Source: Cardinalis cardinalis (taxonomy: Eukaryota > Chordata > Aves > Passeriformes > Cardinalidae). Taken from it: a stretch of 64,000 nucleotides of DNA. Positions 11,491 through 24,800 of the stretch are shown here, piece after piece. The notes below the pieces were generated by a model. The model made no database searches. It was not told where the DNA came from and saw only the letters and a program-made list of their open reading frames with translations. The stretch spans positions 310,001-374,000 of the forward strand of contig JACDOX010000155.1 of NCBI GenBank assembly GCA_014549065.1. Reading direction: 5' to 3'. Every line of letters begins with the position of its first letter. The stretch's first letter is position 1. Position numbers and translations under genes: made by a program.

Positions 11491-13035
11491 CCCAAGAGTC
11501 ACACGTGCCCGAGAGCGCTGTCCAAACCACCCACACAGTAATTAAACAGCAATGTCTGGGGATGCCAAAAGGACGCGGAGAGAAGATGCAGCCCCGAGCA
11601 AACGCCTCCGAGCTGCCGCTTCCAGCCCAGCCCAGCCCAACCCTNCGGGCCGAGCGCGGCCAGGCAGGGCGAACGCCTCCAGGGCAGGAGAGCCGAGCAC
11701 GCTTTGCCCAACCTGTCTGGCAGAGGGCGGTGCGATGGCATCGCGGCCTCCGAGGGCAGGGAATCTCCCCGGCCGGCCGGCCACCCTCACCGGGACGGCC
11801 GAGCCGCGCCGCCCGCCGCGCTCCGTGCCCGCAGGCGCCGCTCCGGCAGCGCTCCGGGCGCGGGGCAGCGGCGCCGCCGCGGCCCAAAGCAGCGAGGAGC
11901 CGGCTCGCTGGGGCGGCGAGGAGGGCTGAGGAAAGGAGGGGAGGGGGGAAGAGAGAACGGAGGCAGCCCCGGGCCCGGGAAGGCTCCGCCGGGAGTCTCT
12001 GCAGCCCGNNNNNNNNNNNNNNNNNNNNNNNNNNNNNNNNNNNNNNNNNNNNNNNNNNNNNNNNNNNNNNNNNNNNNNNNNNNNNNNNNNNNNNNNNNNN
12101 NNNNNNNNNNNNNNNNNNNNNNNNNNNNNNNNNNNNNNNNNNNNNNNNNNNNNNNNNNNNNNNNNNNNNNNNNNNNNNNNNNNNNNNNNNNNNNNNNNNN
12201 NNNNNNNNNNNNNNNNNNNNNNNNNNNNNNNNNNNNNNNNNNNNNNNNNNNNNNNNNNNNNNNNNNNNNNNNNNNNNNNNNNNNNNNNNNNNNNNNNNNN
12301 NNNNNNNNNNNNNNNNNNNNNNNNNNNNNNNNNNNNNNNNNNNNNNNNNNNNNNNNNNNNNNNNNNNNNNNNNNNNNNNNNNNNNNNNNNNNNNNNNNNN
12401 NNNNNNNNNNNNNNNNNNNNNNNNNNNNNNNNNNNNNNNNNNNNNNNNNNNNNNNNNNNNNNNNNNNNNNNNNNNNNNNNNNNNNNNNNNNNNNNNNNNN
12501 NNNNNNNNNNNNNNNNNNNNNNNNNNNNNNNNNNNNNNNNNNNNNNNNNNNNNNNNNNNNNNNNNNNNNNNNNNNNNNNNNNNNNNNNNNNNNNNNNNNN
12601 NNNNNNNNNNNNNNNNNNNNNNNNNNNNNNNNNNNNNNNNNNNNNNNNNNNNNNNNNNNNNNNNNNNNNNNNNNNNNNNNNNNNNNNNNNNNNNNNNNNN
12701 NNNNNNNNNNNNNNNNNNNNNNNNNNNNNNNNNNNNNNNNNNNNNNNNNNNNNNNNNNNNNNNNNNNNNNNNNNNNNNNNNNNNNNNNNNNNNNNNNNNN
12801 NNNNNNNNNNNNNNNNNNNNNNNNNNNNNNNNNNNNNNNNNNNNNNNNNNNNNNNNNNNNNNNNNNNNNNNNNNNNNNNNNNNNNNNNNNNNNNNNNNNN
12901 NNNNNNNNNNNNNNNNNNNNNNNNNNNNNNNNNNNNNNNNNNNNNNNNNNNAGCTCTCTGGGGACGGCTCCGGCCGCTCCAGCCCAGCACCCTCCACATG
13001 CCCCCAGCCAGGGCCACGCTGGCAGCGCCGCACGC
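11490..13035 (-). promoter_or_regulatory. CpG island, probable ZNF507 promoter and first exon
   Basis: A sharp change from AT-rich flanks to GC- and CpG-dense sequence on both sides of an assembly gap. A GC box (GGGGCGG) is at 11910-11916. It lies 2-3.5 kb upstream of the start-codon exon on the minus strand, the normal place for a housekeeping-type promoter and non-coding exon 1. A possible minus-strand donor (CCCG|GTGAGG, GT at 11790-11789) could end that exon, but this is only a candidate. The actual start site may be within the missing sequence. Because islands are often bidirectional, a divergent plus-strand transcript into the desert is also possible. The long open frames here exist only because Ns never create stop codons. 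Confidence 0.8.
12009..12951. other. Assembly gap (943 Ns)
   Basis: An uninterrupted run of N in the middle of the CpG island. Flanks on both sides are GC-rich, so the missing bases are probably GC-rich promoter or first-exon sequence that did not sequence well. The true length may differ from the N count. Confidence 0.99.
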
Positions 13036-16000
13036 TCCAAAACCCGTAGAATCTCCCAAAAGCTGNTTTTTTTTCCCAACACGGTGTTCGATGGTAAACA
13101 CCTGTAGTTGAAAACTCCCCAACCTCCACGTTGTGGGTGTAAAGCTGTCAAGAAGGTTTAGCAGTTTGAAGTGGGCAGAAATTGAGATTTACATATACAC
13201 TGCATGTCAGGGGCTACCTTGGCAAATACATACCAGGAATGTTACATGTGAGATATTTCATACAGACTGAAAAGTCAGGGGAATCGTGAGCCTCAAAGGT
13301 GATTTCAAATGTGCCTCGGTGATAGCAAGTAAAATCGAATCTTCATTTCCAGAACGGAGACTGAAGTGTATTGATGTGGAGATTTGGATTTGGAGGGATC
13401 AGGTAAAATTGTAGGAACTTTTTGCAATGATTGAACTTTTTGTTAATGATTGTATATTGTTTCATAGACATATGNTCTTTTTGAAGTATATGGTCTTTCT
13501 AAAATATTGTCAAATCAGGTATTATCCAAGAGGTGGATTTGACCATGCTTTCAATAGGCACCTCCAATTTTACTTTTTCTCTTTGACTCCTTGAATTATG
13601 AAGCTCTGTTTAACTATACAAAGTTTTAAGACAATCGAAGTCCTATCCTACAATCTCTGACTTGGTAAGAAAAACCCGGTAAGCCTTTGATAAGATTTTT
13701 TTAAAAAATAAGTTGCTGTCAGGAAAATGCAAGGGTACAACCTATCTTCTTAACACCTATTAAATGCATTTAATTGAAAAAATTAAAGTAAAACTTTAAG
13801 CTGTATTGTATTCACAGTGTCAAAGGTAGTAATAATAATCATGACAACTTGTTTCAGCTTTTTCTGCCATATTAAGTAGAGCCTTTTCATAGAAAATGAT
13901 TATTTTTCATGCATCCTGTTCCTTTAAAAGCTTTGTTTCCACNTTTGTATATGTCATAGGTTAATTAATCAGTCACCTGAATTGAATCACTCTTGTACAT
14001 ACAGGACTCTCACCCTCCTTTTTCCAATCAAAATATGCTAGGATCTGATAGATCTGAATTAAAAATACTGGGTTGATAATAAGTAATCATCTCCGTAGAC
14101 TCTGTTATTCTTCTTTGTTGTAATTAAACCTGGACTAAGTTAAAGATTTCATTCTCTGTGCAGGTATGATTGTACCAAAAGACAGATTTAGATTTTACAC
14201 TTTTACATTAATTTGAAAGGCTTCTTAACTCACAAAGCTATTTTCCTATTCTTCATTTTCATTGCTTTCAAGTTGAAGGAGACATGAAACCAAATGAAAT
14301 CTGGATAAGGCACCTCTCCCTGAGCAGTAGAGATGAAGCTCTTGGTTTGAGGATAATATGTTCAGAATGTTGATGCTTTTGTAAAAGTTTATACCAAATT
14401 GCTTCCTAAGTACTGTAAATATGTACAGAATGTCGGTGGCATGAGTTTTATGGTAAACATTGTAGGCTTAATTTAAAAGAGTAACACATAGTCTAGAAAC
14501 ACCAGGTGAATTCCGAGCTACATCAGCAAAGATGCAATCTTGAAGTGAAAACCTGCAAAGTGTGCACAGGTTTTTGTGTACACTTTTAANATAACAGAAG
14601 TCTACAGGTAGTAGCTTTCCTATGAGGTGCCTNTTTATCCTTTGTGGCCTCAGTCTTGATACTTTTTTCAGTCATCAAATGAACAATTAGGCTTGTTTTC
14701 ATTAATGATTTGTNCCAGCAATGAGTTATATAATTGTCAATGGAAAATCCAATTTAGCCCATGAGTTTTCTACATTTTCATGCCTGGCAGTTCCCAAACC
14801 ATTCCAAAAGCTTTATAATTTTCACATTATTGTTATAATGTATTATATAACTGGAGTCCCTGACTGTATTGAGTGGGCATTAAATAAACTGATTTGTGGC
14901 TCTGTGTACAAGAGAAGTGAACCTTGCATGGAGCCCTGGTGGGAAGGGAGGCTTTGGCTGGTGCATCCCTTCCTGGGTGAGCACTGCCAGGAGTGCTATG
15001 GGAGCACTTGGAGTGGCATGAGGAGAAGGAGAATTCTAATTTAATATTTCACCTAAGTTTCAGTTCTCGGTGGCCTGGAGTTGACCTTTATTGTGAGGTA
15101 GATCCTCCATAAAAAGATGGAATTTGCCATTGCATTACAATATGATTGGCAAGTAGGGAATGTTCTGCTATCTTTATAAACTAACTACAGCACAGAAACC
15201 TGGATTTAGTTTTTTTAATTCTTTTTGGCAGACAGAATGTGTTTCATATTGTTTGTATCTGCTCATAGCTGTCTTGTTTCTGAGTAAAAAAAGAAGTTTA
15301 GAGTGCATAAAATACAACTCACTGTCACATGAAAAATGAAATGCTTAGTTTCTCAGAAAATTTGGAAGAATTTGCACATTTTCACGTAGGAGTACAAGTA
15401 TTGTACTCTGATTTATCAGACCAGCATTGTGAGAACCTTAATTGTGTAATGGAGCCTTAGGGAGATTTTGACCCTCTACACACAGAAGTTTGCAAAGGTG
15501 ATGCATGATCTAGGAAAATGCAGAGAGTGAGAGAAGCATGGTAAGAACATGGATTAGGAAAATGATATTGTGTTATTTGTTTATGAAATAGGACTACATT
15601 GTATTCTGAGAGAAAACCTGCAGGTGGATTGAGAATTGTTAGGAGTGCTGAGAAATCATGCAGGGAAGAATGAACAGTGTGTCTCTGCATTTAGACAATA
15701 CAATAGAACATGATAGACATATATGGGTAATAAATAGTATAAAGGAAATAAATTGCGCTTTAAATACACTTCTTCTACCATTAGATTAATTAGTTATTCA
15801 GGGAAGCTGAATAATGGTTGCACTTTCAAAACAGGTACAGGGAGTTTTAGATTTCTTTTTTTTTTTCCTTATATATGGGTAATCAACCTCTGGACCTCAT
15901 TGCTACAATAGATGGTAGAAAACAAAACTTTGCAAGAATTAAAAAGAGCACTTTAAACCCAAGTTTCTGTATCTAATGAGAGAACATGTACAACTGTTCC

Positions 16001-19000
16001 AGATAGAATCAGAGATGTAAATACTGAAATAACATTTCAATATTATTCAATTTATTTAGATTGTGTTATGAAATAACGTTTTTAGTATTGAGGCCAGCGT
16101 TGATGTGAGTTAGGAAGGATCTTCCCTTGGGACAGTGTGTGATGTTTTGTGCTGCAAGGTTTAGAGTGCAATTTCCTTTGGGCTGGTTGTGTTTCTCTGC
16201 TGCCAGAACTCAAACCTCACACACAACCCTTTTGTGTAGTTAGCCTTAGTTATCTTTTTGTTACAGCCTCAGAGCTCTTTGTGCTTTGGCAGTGAGGCAT
16301 TAAAGCTGAGCAGAATTTATATTACTTAGATGGTTTATTTTGTTTTACACAGCCTTTTCTGCTGTGAATTAGGAAAGTTCTGTATTAAGTGATATTTCAG
16401 TTGCAACAATGACATCTAGGGGCTGATTTATATTAATTTAATTTAGATTCGTATCTCCTAGTTTTGAGAAGATGGTTACTAATATGTTTACTAAATCTAA
16501 ATTATTAGTATTTGCTAAAAAGCTGTGAATCTGATATATGTCATATATTCAGAGAATAACCATGACATTTTTAACTTCTTATCTTTTTGTCTTTTGTTTC
16601 CCCTTGATCTGTCTTTTAATTATTTTAGCACTGCTGCTACCACTGCAAATCAGTGAATCTCTCATTACTTTGGACCTTGTATTTTCCCATGACACGTTAT
16701 CAAATGATGAGATTTTTTCGCTCTGTACTTTAGGTATACTTTTCTGTGAATTAAAGGGAAAACACTTTGCCTCTGCTTTCCTACATGACTTATNCTGTCT
16801 CCTAGAATCACATCTACTTGATTTTGTGCAGGAAATGAGACTAAAAATCCCTGTATTCAATCCCCTGCTTCTCCCAGCTTTATGGAGTGTAGACATAGGA
16901 TTGAGTCCAGATTTAAACCCTGTGATTCAGGGCTACCTCTAAGCTCTACATAAATCTAATTTTATGTGTGCAAGTAAGTGTATACGTAAAATACGTAATT
17001 GCAATTTAGAAATGATTTAACAGCATCTGTCCTATTATTTGCAAACTTACTCTCATTCCCTTGAATCTTAGTTATTTGACCATAAGTCACTTATTTGGAA
17101 TTGCTTTTTACAGAAAAAAATTTCTATATTTCTTTCTCATCTGCTTCTTTACTTATATTTACAACTTTTTCTCAAGAATAAGAGAATGTATTTTTTTCCC
17201 AAATTCTCCCCATGCTATTCTGTGGAATATTGTTATTATCTTCAACATACTCACTTCTCATTAGTCTTGAGCAGAAGAGGCAACCAGATGAGCTGAAAAG
17301 AGTGAGGCATTGTGGAAAGCTTCACATTGGCTCAAGGCAAGGTGCTAAAATGTTCTCTGCAGTAAATAAGGAGTTTTTTTAAACACAGCTATACCAAAAG
17401 CAACTTAAATAACTTACCATTTATATAGAAGTTACACTTGCACAGCAATNCTTTTCACAGTTTCTGTATCTGTCGGTTTCATCCATGAAGGAAGTGAAAG
17501 CTTATTTCTGCCAGTGATGCTGGCAAAACTTAATTAGAACTGCATTCTATGTTAAATCTTACATAAACATGTCACCCAAAATCACACCCTAACTGCTCTG
17601 AGTGTGTTGGGAGAGGATTTTGATGGACTTGGTCAAAGTACTGCTGTGGCACATCTGTCTCTTGTTGGAAGGTCTGCAGTGAGTGGAAAGCAGGATAAAC
17701 CTNGGCTGCAGCTGAGTGTGAGGGAGCAAGGACCTTACTGCCACCTTTTTCTTGGAGGGGGAAATTATAAACTTGCAGATTCTTAAGAGGTGTTTTGCCA
17801 CTGTCTGCCCCTCTCAGGGCTTCTCACAGGCCTCAGAACAGTTCCCTTACACCTGAGTTAATATAAAGTGTGGTCTGTGCANCTGTACTGAGATCTGTTT
17901 TAAATTAGTAAAATCATAGATTTTGTGTGGTATTTTACTGCTGAATTGGCCATGGGGAAACTCCACTTAGAATAGGGACAAAAATTACCTATCTATAGAG
18001 AAAATANCAAGGCAGTTCACAGAGACTTGCCACATGATGTACTATATTGTAATGTCCGGTGTTTTTTTCCTTTTTTATCACTTTGCATAGAAACTGATAT
18101 TTTTGCCAGCTCTTACTCCAAACAGTGCTTTAGGTCTTAATCCAACTCAGGGAGTGCAGAATGGGATTTATTACTGTCACTTGGAGCAGGGGGAGTCATA
18201 TGCACAAAAGACTCCAACAGCAATGACAGCAAAGTACCACTTTTTTTGTCTTGTTATAGTCAGAGAAAATACAGAAGTGCCTTTTGCATTCTTAAGAGAA
18301 ATTCTCAGAATGTGAAGTGTTGCATTAGAGCAGGTACATAGTGATCCCAGTTGCTACATTTGCCATTCAGAAATGCCCCAGTGGCTGTCCTCAGTGTGTA
18401 TTTACACATCCAGGAGATTCATTTGTGAGTGGTAAGCTGCAGTAAGCCTGGAATCAGATCATGCATTACATAAATTAATATTTCACCTGTANAAGGAGAT
18501 TCCCTAAAAAGAATTGGACTCCCTGGAGTTCTAATATAGCTTATAGTCCTATAATTGATTAAATTGGTGATTTTTTTTTTTACAGTTGTAGTTAAAAGGC
18601 ATTACTCTTCCCTCCTTGTTAAATTGCTCAGTATGGACTAAAATACCCTAGTTTCTGGTGCAAGCAAGAACCTCTAGAGTATGTACTACATGCTAGCTTC
18701 CAAAAGATAAAATAGCACCAAAAATTTGGAAATCCAGTCAAGTGTGAAACTCTGGTACATCCATGACTTAATTTCAGTATTAATTACCAATGCTGGACAG
18801 TATCAAAGTATTAAAACTTCCTGCTCAGCATGGAAACTAGATAGTTTAAATCAAGAAATAAGAAGTGCCTTTGGGTACTTCTCATATCATTAAAAGGAAT
18901 CATGGACCAGTCCTTTGTCCTTCAGTGAGTGGTCCTGGCAACTTTCCTTACATTCCATAGGCTGATCTCCTGCAGACTTTTTTACTTGAATTGCAATCTG

Positions 19001-19493
19001 TGTTTTGCCAAATGGGATTACACAGATTTTTTTAATCAAGCACAGAGCTGCTTGAGGTGGATTTTAAGCAGTAGATTGTAATTTTTGAGTGTGACATTTT
19101 TCTGATAACTTCAGGGNAGCAGTCACATTAACCTAACCACGATAAATTTTACAAAATTTATATAACCGACCCCATATTTGTCATGTGGATGATGGTGTGA
19201 GGCTTTTGCTATGCTTCTGTAGGACTTTTAGGAGTACAAACTTCTGTTATTTCTGAGCATCCATAGAAACACAAAGTACTGCAGCTATTTTATAGTAAAG
19301 ACAGTTCTTCATTGAAATATTCATTTGCTTTACAGAATCTCAAATAGGAAAATTTGCACAAGTTTCCTGTTTGGGCTACAGAACTTAACTATGCACTTGT
19401 CCCCTCAAAATCTCTGTCAAGATACTGACATAAATGTGACAAACTGGAGTTACTCATCCTATTGTGATTTTTATCTGAAAGCTTAAAAAGCAA

Positions 19494-19515
19494 CAAACAA
19501 ACAAACAAACAAACA
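19494..19515. repeat. (CAAA)n microsatellite, 5.5 copies
   Basis: Perfect CAAA repetition over 22 bases. Confidence 0.95.
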
Positions 19516-20735
19516 TAAACCCTGAAAAGGTAATGGACTGAAATTCCTTTGCAATTTTACTAAGTTTAAATTCTCATTGAGGTGTAAAATTAGGACTGCA
19601 TGATTTGGCTCATTTTATGAACATTTCTTGGCATCCAAAGTTTGTTTTTTCTTCTAACCCTCAGCACTATGCCTGCCTGCAGGTCTTCAGGTCCTGTCTG
19701 TGTGTCTGTGTCTGTACTTCCATGTACACAGAGGNAAAAAATCAGTTTTTCATTACAAATATGCACATGGAATCTGCACATAATGAGCATCAAACAACTT
19801 TATGAAAACAAAGGAGCCTGTTCATTCTTAGTTATTCAATCTTCCTACTGTTTATTAGATAGAAGGAGACCAAAATGAACCATCACAGTTTTCTGTAGTG
19901 ACCTTGAGGTGGCAGCAGCATTACATTCAATTCTGCCATGCACCAAGTCCATTGAAGGTGAAAGTAAAATTTGCAATAAATCAAAATAATACTGATTGTT
20001 ATAATTTTATTACCAGAGCATTAAGTCAATAAAACTTATCTGAAATGTCATTTGCATTGTATACAATTTTTACTAGTTATCAAGTATGTTTTAAAAGCAT
20101 GTTTAAAGCAACCAAATGAAGAAATTGGTGATAAATTGTTGAAAATCTGGGACTTGTCTAATGATGTAGTAAAACTAAAGTCTGTTTTGATCTCTTGTAT
20201 TGTAAAAGACTGTTTCTGAAAGCATTTGTTAGTACAATAATGTCTTGTGTTTTGACTAACTATATTTAATGTCCTAATGTCTGATTAAATATTTTTATGC
20301 AACTTGTCAGGTCTTTTTTCATTCATGAGTTTATGTAGGAAGGTCATCTAATTATATGACACCCTTTCAGTGAAGGAGAATGTGTTTGTTTCTTTTAATA
20401 ATGAGGAATAATGAAACTTATTTATGTTGGAAGTCAGGGAAATTTATTGGAGAATTACAACATGAGAAACATGAAAATTAAAAAACCCTTTTAATAGCAT
20501 ATTCATTACGGAGAAGCTTACAGGTAATGAAATAGTTGTGTGAAAGCCAGGATGCTGGGTGATATAACTCTGCTCATGGCAGCTTTCAGGCCATGGTTAT
20601 TTTGCATTTCTATGCTGTCAATTACTGTTAGGTTACCAAATTATGATTAGGTAATTAGTCAAATAGGAGGGAGGCACTGGAAGAAAAGGAATTGACAAAC
20701 TTGTGAGCCAGCTTTGGGCTGAGAAGGCAGCTGGA

Positions 20736-20796
20736 GTGTTGGGATTTTGGGATGCTGGGGTGCTGGGATGCTGGGGTGTTGGGTGTTCAGATGCTG
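20736..20796. repeat. Small imperfect minisatellite (GGGATGCT/GGGGTGCT units)
   Basis: Alternating 8-base units GGGATGCT and GGGGTGCT, decaying to GGGGTGTT and GGTGTTCA at the right. About five to six units in an AT-rich surround. Confidence 0.75.
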
Positions 20797-21499
20797 TGGA
20801 GGCATTGCTGCTCAGAAGCTGCTGCTCTGCAAGATCAGCCCAAGCCTGGACTAGAATCCCAATTAGATTTCTGTTATCCAGTGGAATGATGGGGAAGCAT
20901 CAAAAGTCTTTTCCCTCAAAAATGCTGAAAAATAATTATAGTGGTGTGTTTGTATCAGTTAAAATCTCGTGTGAAGGAATCCTTTATGTAACAGATGCTG
21001 AAGGAGTCCCAAAAATTGCTTAAAGATAGCTTATGTAATAGATAAAATAATTCAGTATAATTCAATGAAAAATAAGATTAACTTGTTCATTTAAGTTTTA
21101 AATTTATTCAGTCTTTAATTTGAAGTTTTAAGATATGACATTTAGACCTGTTTAGCCTTATATTAACTTTTTTCCACTTGTTTTGTTTGTTGATAACTTC
21201 TTCAACTAAGCAAATAAAAGTATTAAATATAAACTAGTATAGAAGTATGTAAACAAAAATGTAAGTTGAATTCTAGTTCCACAATAAGATTTTACTAAGT
21301 TTAAAAAACAGAGAATCACAAACCACAAGGCAACAGAGATTACAGCACACAAATGCTGTTTGGGCTGTGCCAGGGTTGCTGGAGCCAATACAAATACTGT
21401 TACTTCTCTAAGACACAGATCTGCTCTGTGCTGTCATCTTCTCTTTGTCACACTTCACTGTTTCCTGAACAAACTTCTGCAATTCCTGCGCCTGAAAAA

Positions 21500-21802
21500 G
21501 ATGGAGAGAGACTTTTTANAAGGGCACATGGTGATAGGACATGGGGGAGTGGGTTTAAACTGCCAGAGGGCAGGGCTGGGTGGGATCTTGGCAATGAGGA
21601 ATTGTTCCCTGCAGGGTGGGCAGCCCTGGCACAGGTGCCCAGAGCAGCTGGGGCTGCCCCTGGATCCCTGGCAGTGCCCAAGGCCAGGCTGGACACTGGG
21701 GCTGGAGCAGCCTGGGACAGTGGGAGGNGTCCCTGCCATGGCAGGAGTGGAATGGGATGAGCTTTAAGGTCCCTTCCAGCCCAAACCATTCTGGGATTGT
21801 GG
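21500..21802 (+). mobile_element. CR1 LINE 3'-end fragment
   Basis: In CR1 order: GGAGAGACTTTTTA, GTGATAGGACATGGGGGAG, GGTTTAAACTGCCAGAGGGC, a block ending GGTGCCCAGAGCAGCTG, AAGGCCAGGCTGGACACTGG, CCTGCCATGGCAGGAGTGGA, then AAGGTCCCTTCCAGCCCAAA and CCATTCTGGGATTGTG. About 300 bp of the 3' end, 5'-truncated. The terminal ATTCTATG-type octamers are degraded to TTCTGGGATT. Open frames through it are remnants without a usable protein. Confidence 0.95.
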
Positions 21803-24800
21803 TTTTTCAAAATTTCCGAAGACGTGAATGCAGTGAGTACCAAAAAAGCAAAATAACTGAGATAACAGCAGTACTCCTGGAGGAATGTAATTCACTGCGA
21901 GCCTATTTCCTCTTTCTTCCTGATTTTAACCTTCTGGCTCTTTATCATCAAAATATATTTACCTCAGAAATAAAAGTAAGGCAGTAAATATGTATGAGCT
22001 GAACATAGTTAACATAGTTAACCATAAACTAAATGAGTAATTGCACAGAACCATATAGAAAGGATGCTTAGAGGGTAACCCTTATTTCTGTTGGTCAGGG
22101 ACCTTGATTATCAGTGTCCCAAAAGGGAGATGTGTTTTTATTTGTGTTTAGAGCAACATAAACACATTTTCTTGAAGAAAAATAAAAATAGCTGTCACAG
22201 TGGGGTCTCTTTGTAAATATACAAAGTCCAAATAAACAGATTGCCCTCAACTTCAGTTGGAGAACAATCTACTCTAGATGTGGTGGGATATTCCAGAGAT
22301 TTTGACCTGGAACAAATATTTTAGGTTTATTTAAATGTTAGTGTAACATTTGCCTAATGCTCTACACTAATGTTAAGCAAGATCTTGTTGTCTTGAAATC
22401 ACAATATTGTTGTGATTGTACCATTGTCTTAATGGTACCACTGTTCAACTAAAATGGAAGGTACCTGGTGTGATCCATCTCTTTGGTTAAGCTGTGCAAC
22501 ATCTGATAAAGGGTATTTTATTATTTTGTGGAGTAATTTGTATAGCAAAGAATAAATTGCAAACTGTTCAGCAAGCAATACTAGCATTCAGCAAAATCCC
22601 ATTACCTAGAACATTAAAACAATCATTCTAAAACATGATCTATAATGATTTGAACATGTTTGTAAAAAATAGATGACCACTGTACATTTACAGTTGACAC
22701 AGAGGTCCCTAATGTCAAGAAAGCACTCTTGACCTTGATGGGTGGTTGCAATTCCATTTAAATCAATTGCCAATACAAGTCAAATGAAGTTCTTATGGCT
22801 GTCTAGTGTGCACTTCACTGTTCTTCTGACATTANTGTTCTACTCCAAGTCATTCTTCAATCTTAACAGCTGAGAGGGACCTGCATTCTGCAGCTTTATG
22901 GGGAAAGAGCACTAAGTTCTACTTCTCTGTGTTTTGAAAGCTTCTGCTCTTTTTCAGTTTCCAAGCTGAGCAAACTGCATTGTGTTCTGCCTAAAACACA
23001 GTACCTGGTCTGCTGCTGCAGAGCCAGGTGTTTGTTACAGTGAGTACAAAATGCATTTTCACTGCCCATCATCTTCTGTCCTTGATTTAATTGATAACCC
23101 TGAAAGCTGGAGATTTTGTTAATTTAGCTTTATTGGAAGCTTTCACTATATTGAACATTTAGAACATGATATTTTCTAAATATTATGACGGTGAATGATG
23201 GTGATGACAGCTTTTGAGGTGTTTTTTGCTATGGAAGAGAAAGAGGCACAATAACTCAGAAAAAGTAAGTTGAACACATATCCTGTGTTTGTACCTGTTT
23301 TGATACTTATTTTTTCAAAGGATTTCGTTAAAATTGGAGATGGATATATGAAAAATGCTATGAACTTGTGAAACATTTTGCTTAGGAAAGAAAATCCTTG
23401 GCTGTACAGAACTTTCTAAAAATACCTGGGTTAGTGTTATTAACTTACTTGTAATTAATTTGCTCTTCTAAATGAATTTAAGTGTCTACCTTTTAACAAG
23501 TGGGAGTGTTAAAGGCTGACATCATGGCCCAGAGTTTACATGACTTTAAAAACCAAGCACAGATACTTTCTCTCTTCAGATAATATAAACTATGGCTAAT
23601 CCTCTCCAGCCCCCACCCCCAATCTCTTTCATGAGTAGTCCAAGCTTCCAAAAGATCCCTTATTAATGAGAATAATGGAAAAACTCAACTGAACTCATAT
23701 GTTAGCATTAGATACATATAACAGCTAATAAGAATTAGTAATGAAAAAAGTGGTTCTGGTTGCCAGTGAAACCTGGCTGGGATAGTATTAAGAGGATGCT
23801 GCAATTAATGTAAAACTAATCACCAGTCTTCCATGGGGAAATGCAAATTGCAAGTTGTTAGAAGGCCTGTTTTGTTCCACAGGACTTGTATTACTGCTAA
23901 TCCACTTAGCAGCACACATGTTCCTCTGTTGAGCTGTTTCTAAATGAAAGTTTTGAAGTATTATTCCTATTTTAGAGATCCTATAGATTTATTTAGAGTC
24001 TATATTTTGACTTTCTGTTTTAACTAAATATGTATGTTTCCCTTTTCTTTCTTTGCCAGACCCATGGGCCGAGGTCAAAGTAAGTGGCTCTATTTTGTTC
24101 ATTCTCCTAAGATCCTGGAAATTGTACTGTACAAAGCTATTGAAGTAACCACTTGACACACAGTAAATGTGGCACTTATTCTGACCCTGTCTGTGTAGCT
24201 CAGACTCCAGGATTCTGCTGTATCTGNTGTTCTTTCCTTCTGCTGGTGAGCNGGAATAGCTGCACAAACCCTGCATTGTTACCTGTCATTTTCAGGGTTG
24301 AACACAAGGTGAAANAAACTTTTGTGCTTTGTGTTTTGTTTCATTCATTTATTTGACGGTGCTCCTAGACAAGGACTCCTCGCAGTGCCTGTTGTTCTGG
24401 CAGTCAGCAGGAGGAGATGTGTCAGCCACAGCTGGGCTGCTCCTCAGCACAGGGATTGTCCCCAAGCCTGGTGTGCAANTCCTTCAGTTGTGATGAGCAG
24501 CTGTGCTGGATAAAGGATTGCAGATGCCCTTACAGCACCCGGGGTATCGTGGGAAGATGTGCTTGAGGAAGGAACCTGAACCACATTTACCACCTTTGAA
24601 ACAAATGACAAGTCTTAACATTTGTCTTCAATCCTCTGGAGAAGCAAGTTCAGNTTGAGTGTAGAAAGGAAGAACATTGGAATAGTTGTGCTTGCACCTA
24701 AAAATCCAGTTTTGATGCCAGAGTAAATACCTTTGCTTTCAATCAATTATGAAGGAATAATTTCTTTCAGGCAAGTTNAGCACGTGACATAAGTAAATCT

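Larger units (their letters stand above)
13036..21499. other. AT-rich non-genic stretch upstream of ZNF507
   Basis: No open frame has gene-like composition, homology or splice context; the longest (134 codons at 16538-16942) is hydrophobic and AT-driven. Contents: a CAAA microsatellite at 19494-19515 and a small GGGATGCTG-type minisatellite at 20736-20796. No transposon was recognised. It may hold conserved regulatory elements, but this cannot be judged without alignment. Confidence 0.65.

Noticed and set aside
11390..13151. Several long open frames (450-580 codons) on both strands across the CpG island
   Set aside because: Most of each is the N gap, which cannot contain stop codons. The real flanking parts are GC-driven and have no recognisable domain.
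16538..16942. 134-codon open frame rich in Leu/Ile/Phe resembling a membrane protein
   Set aside because: Hydrophobicity follows from T-rich sequence. No promoter, splice context or family similarity.
19890..19920. Second CTCF-like match (GAGGTGGCAGCAG)
   Set aside because: Several mismatches in the left half of the motif; too weak to list.
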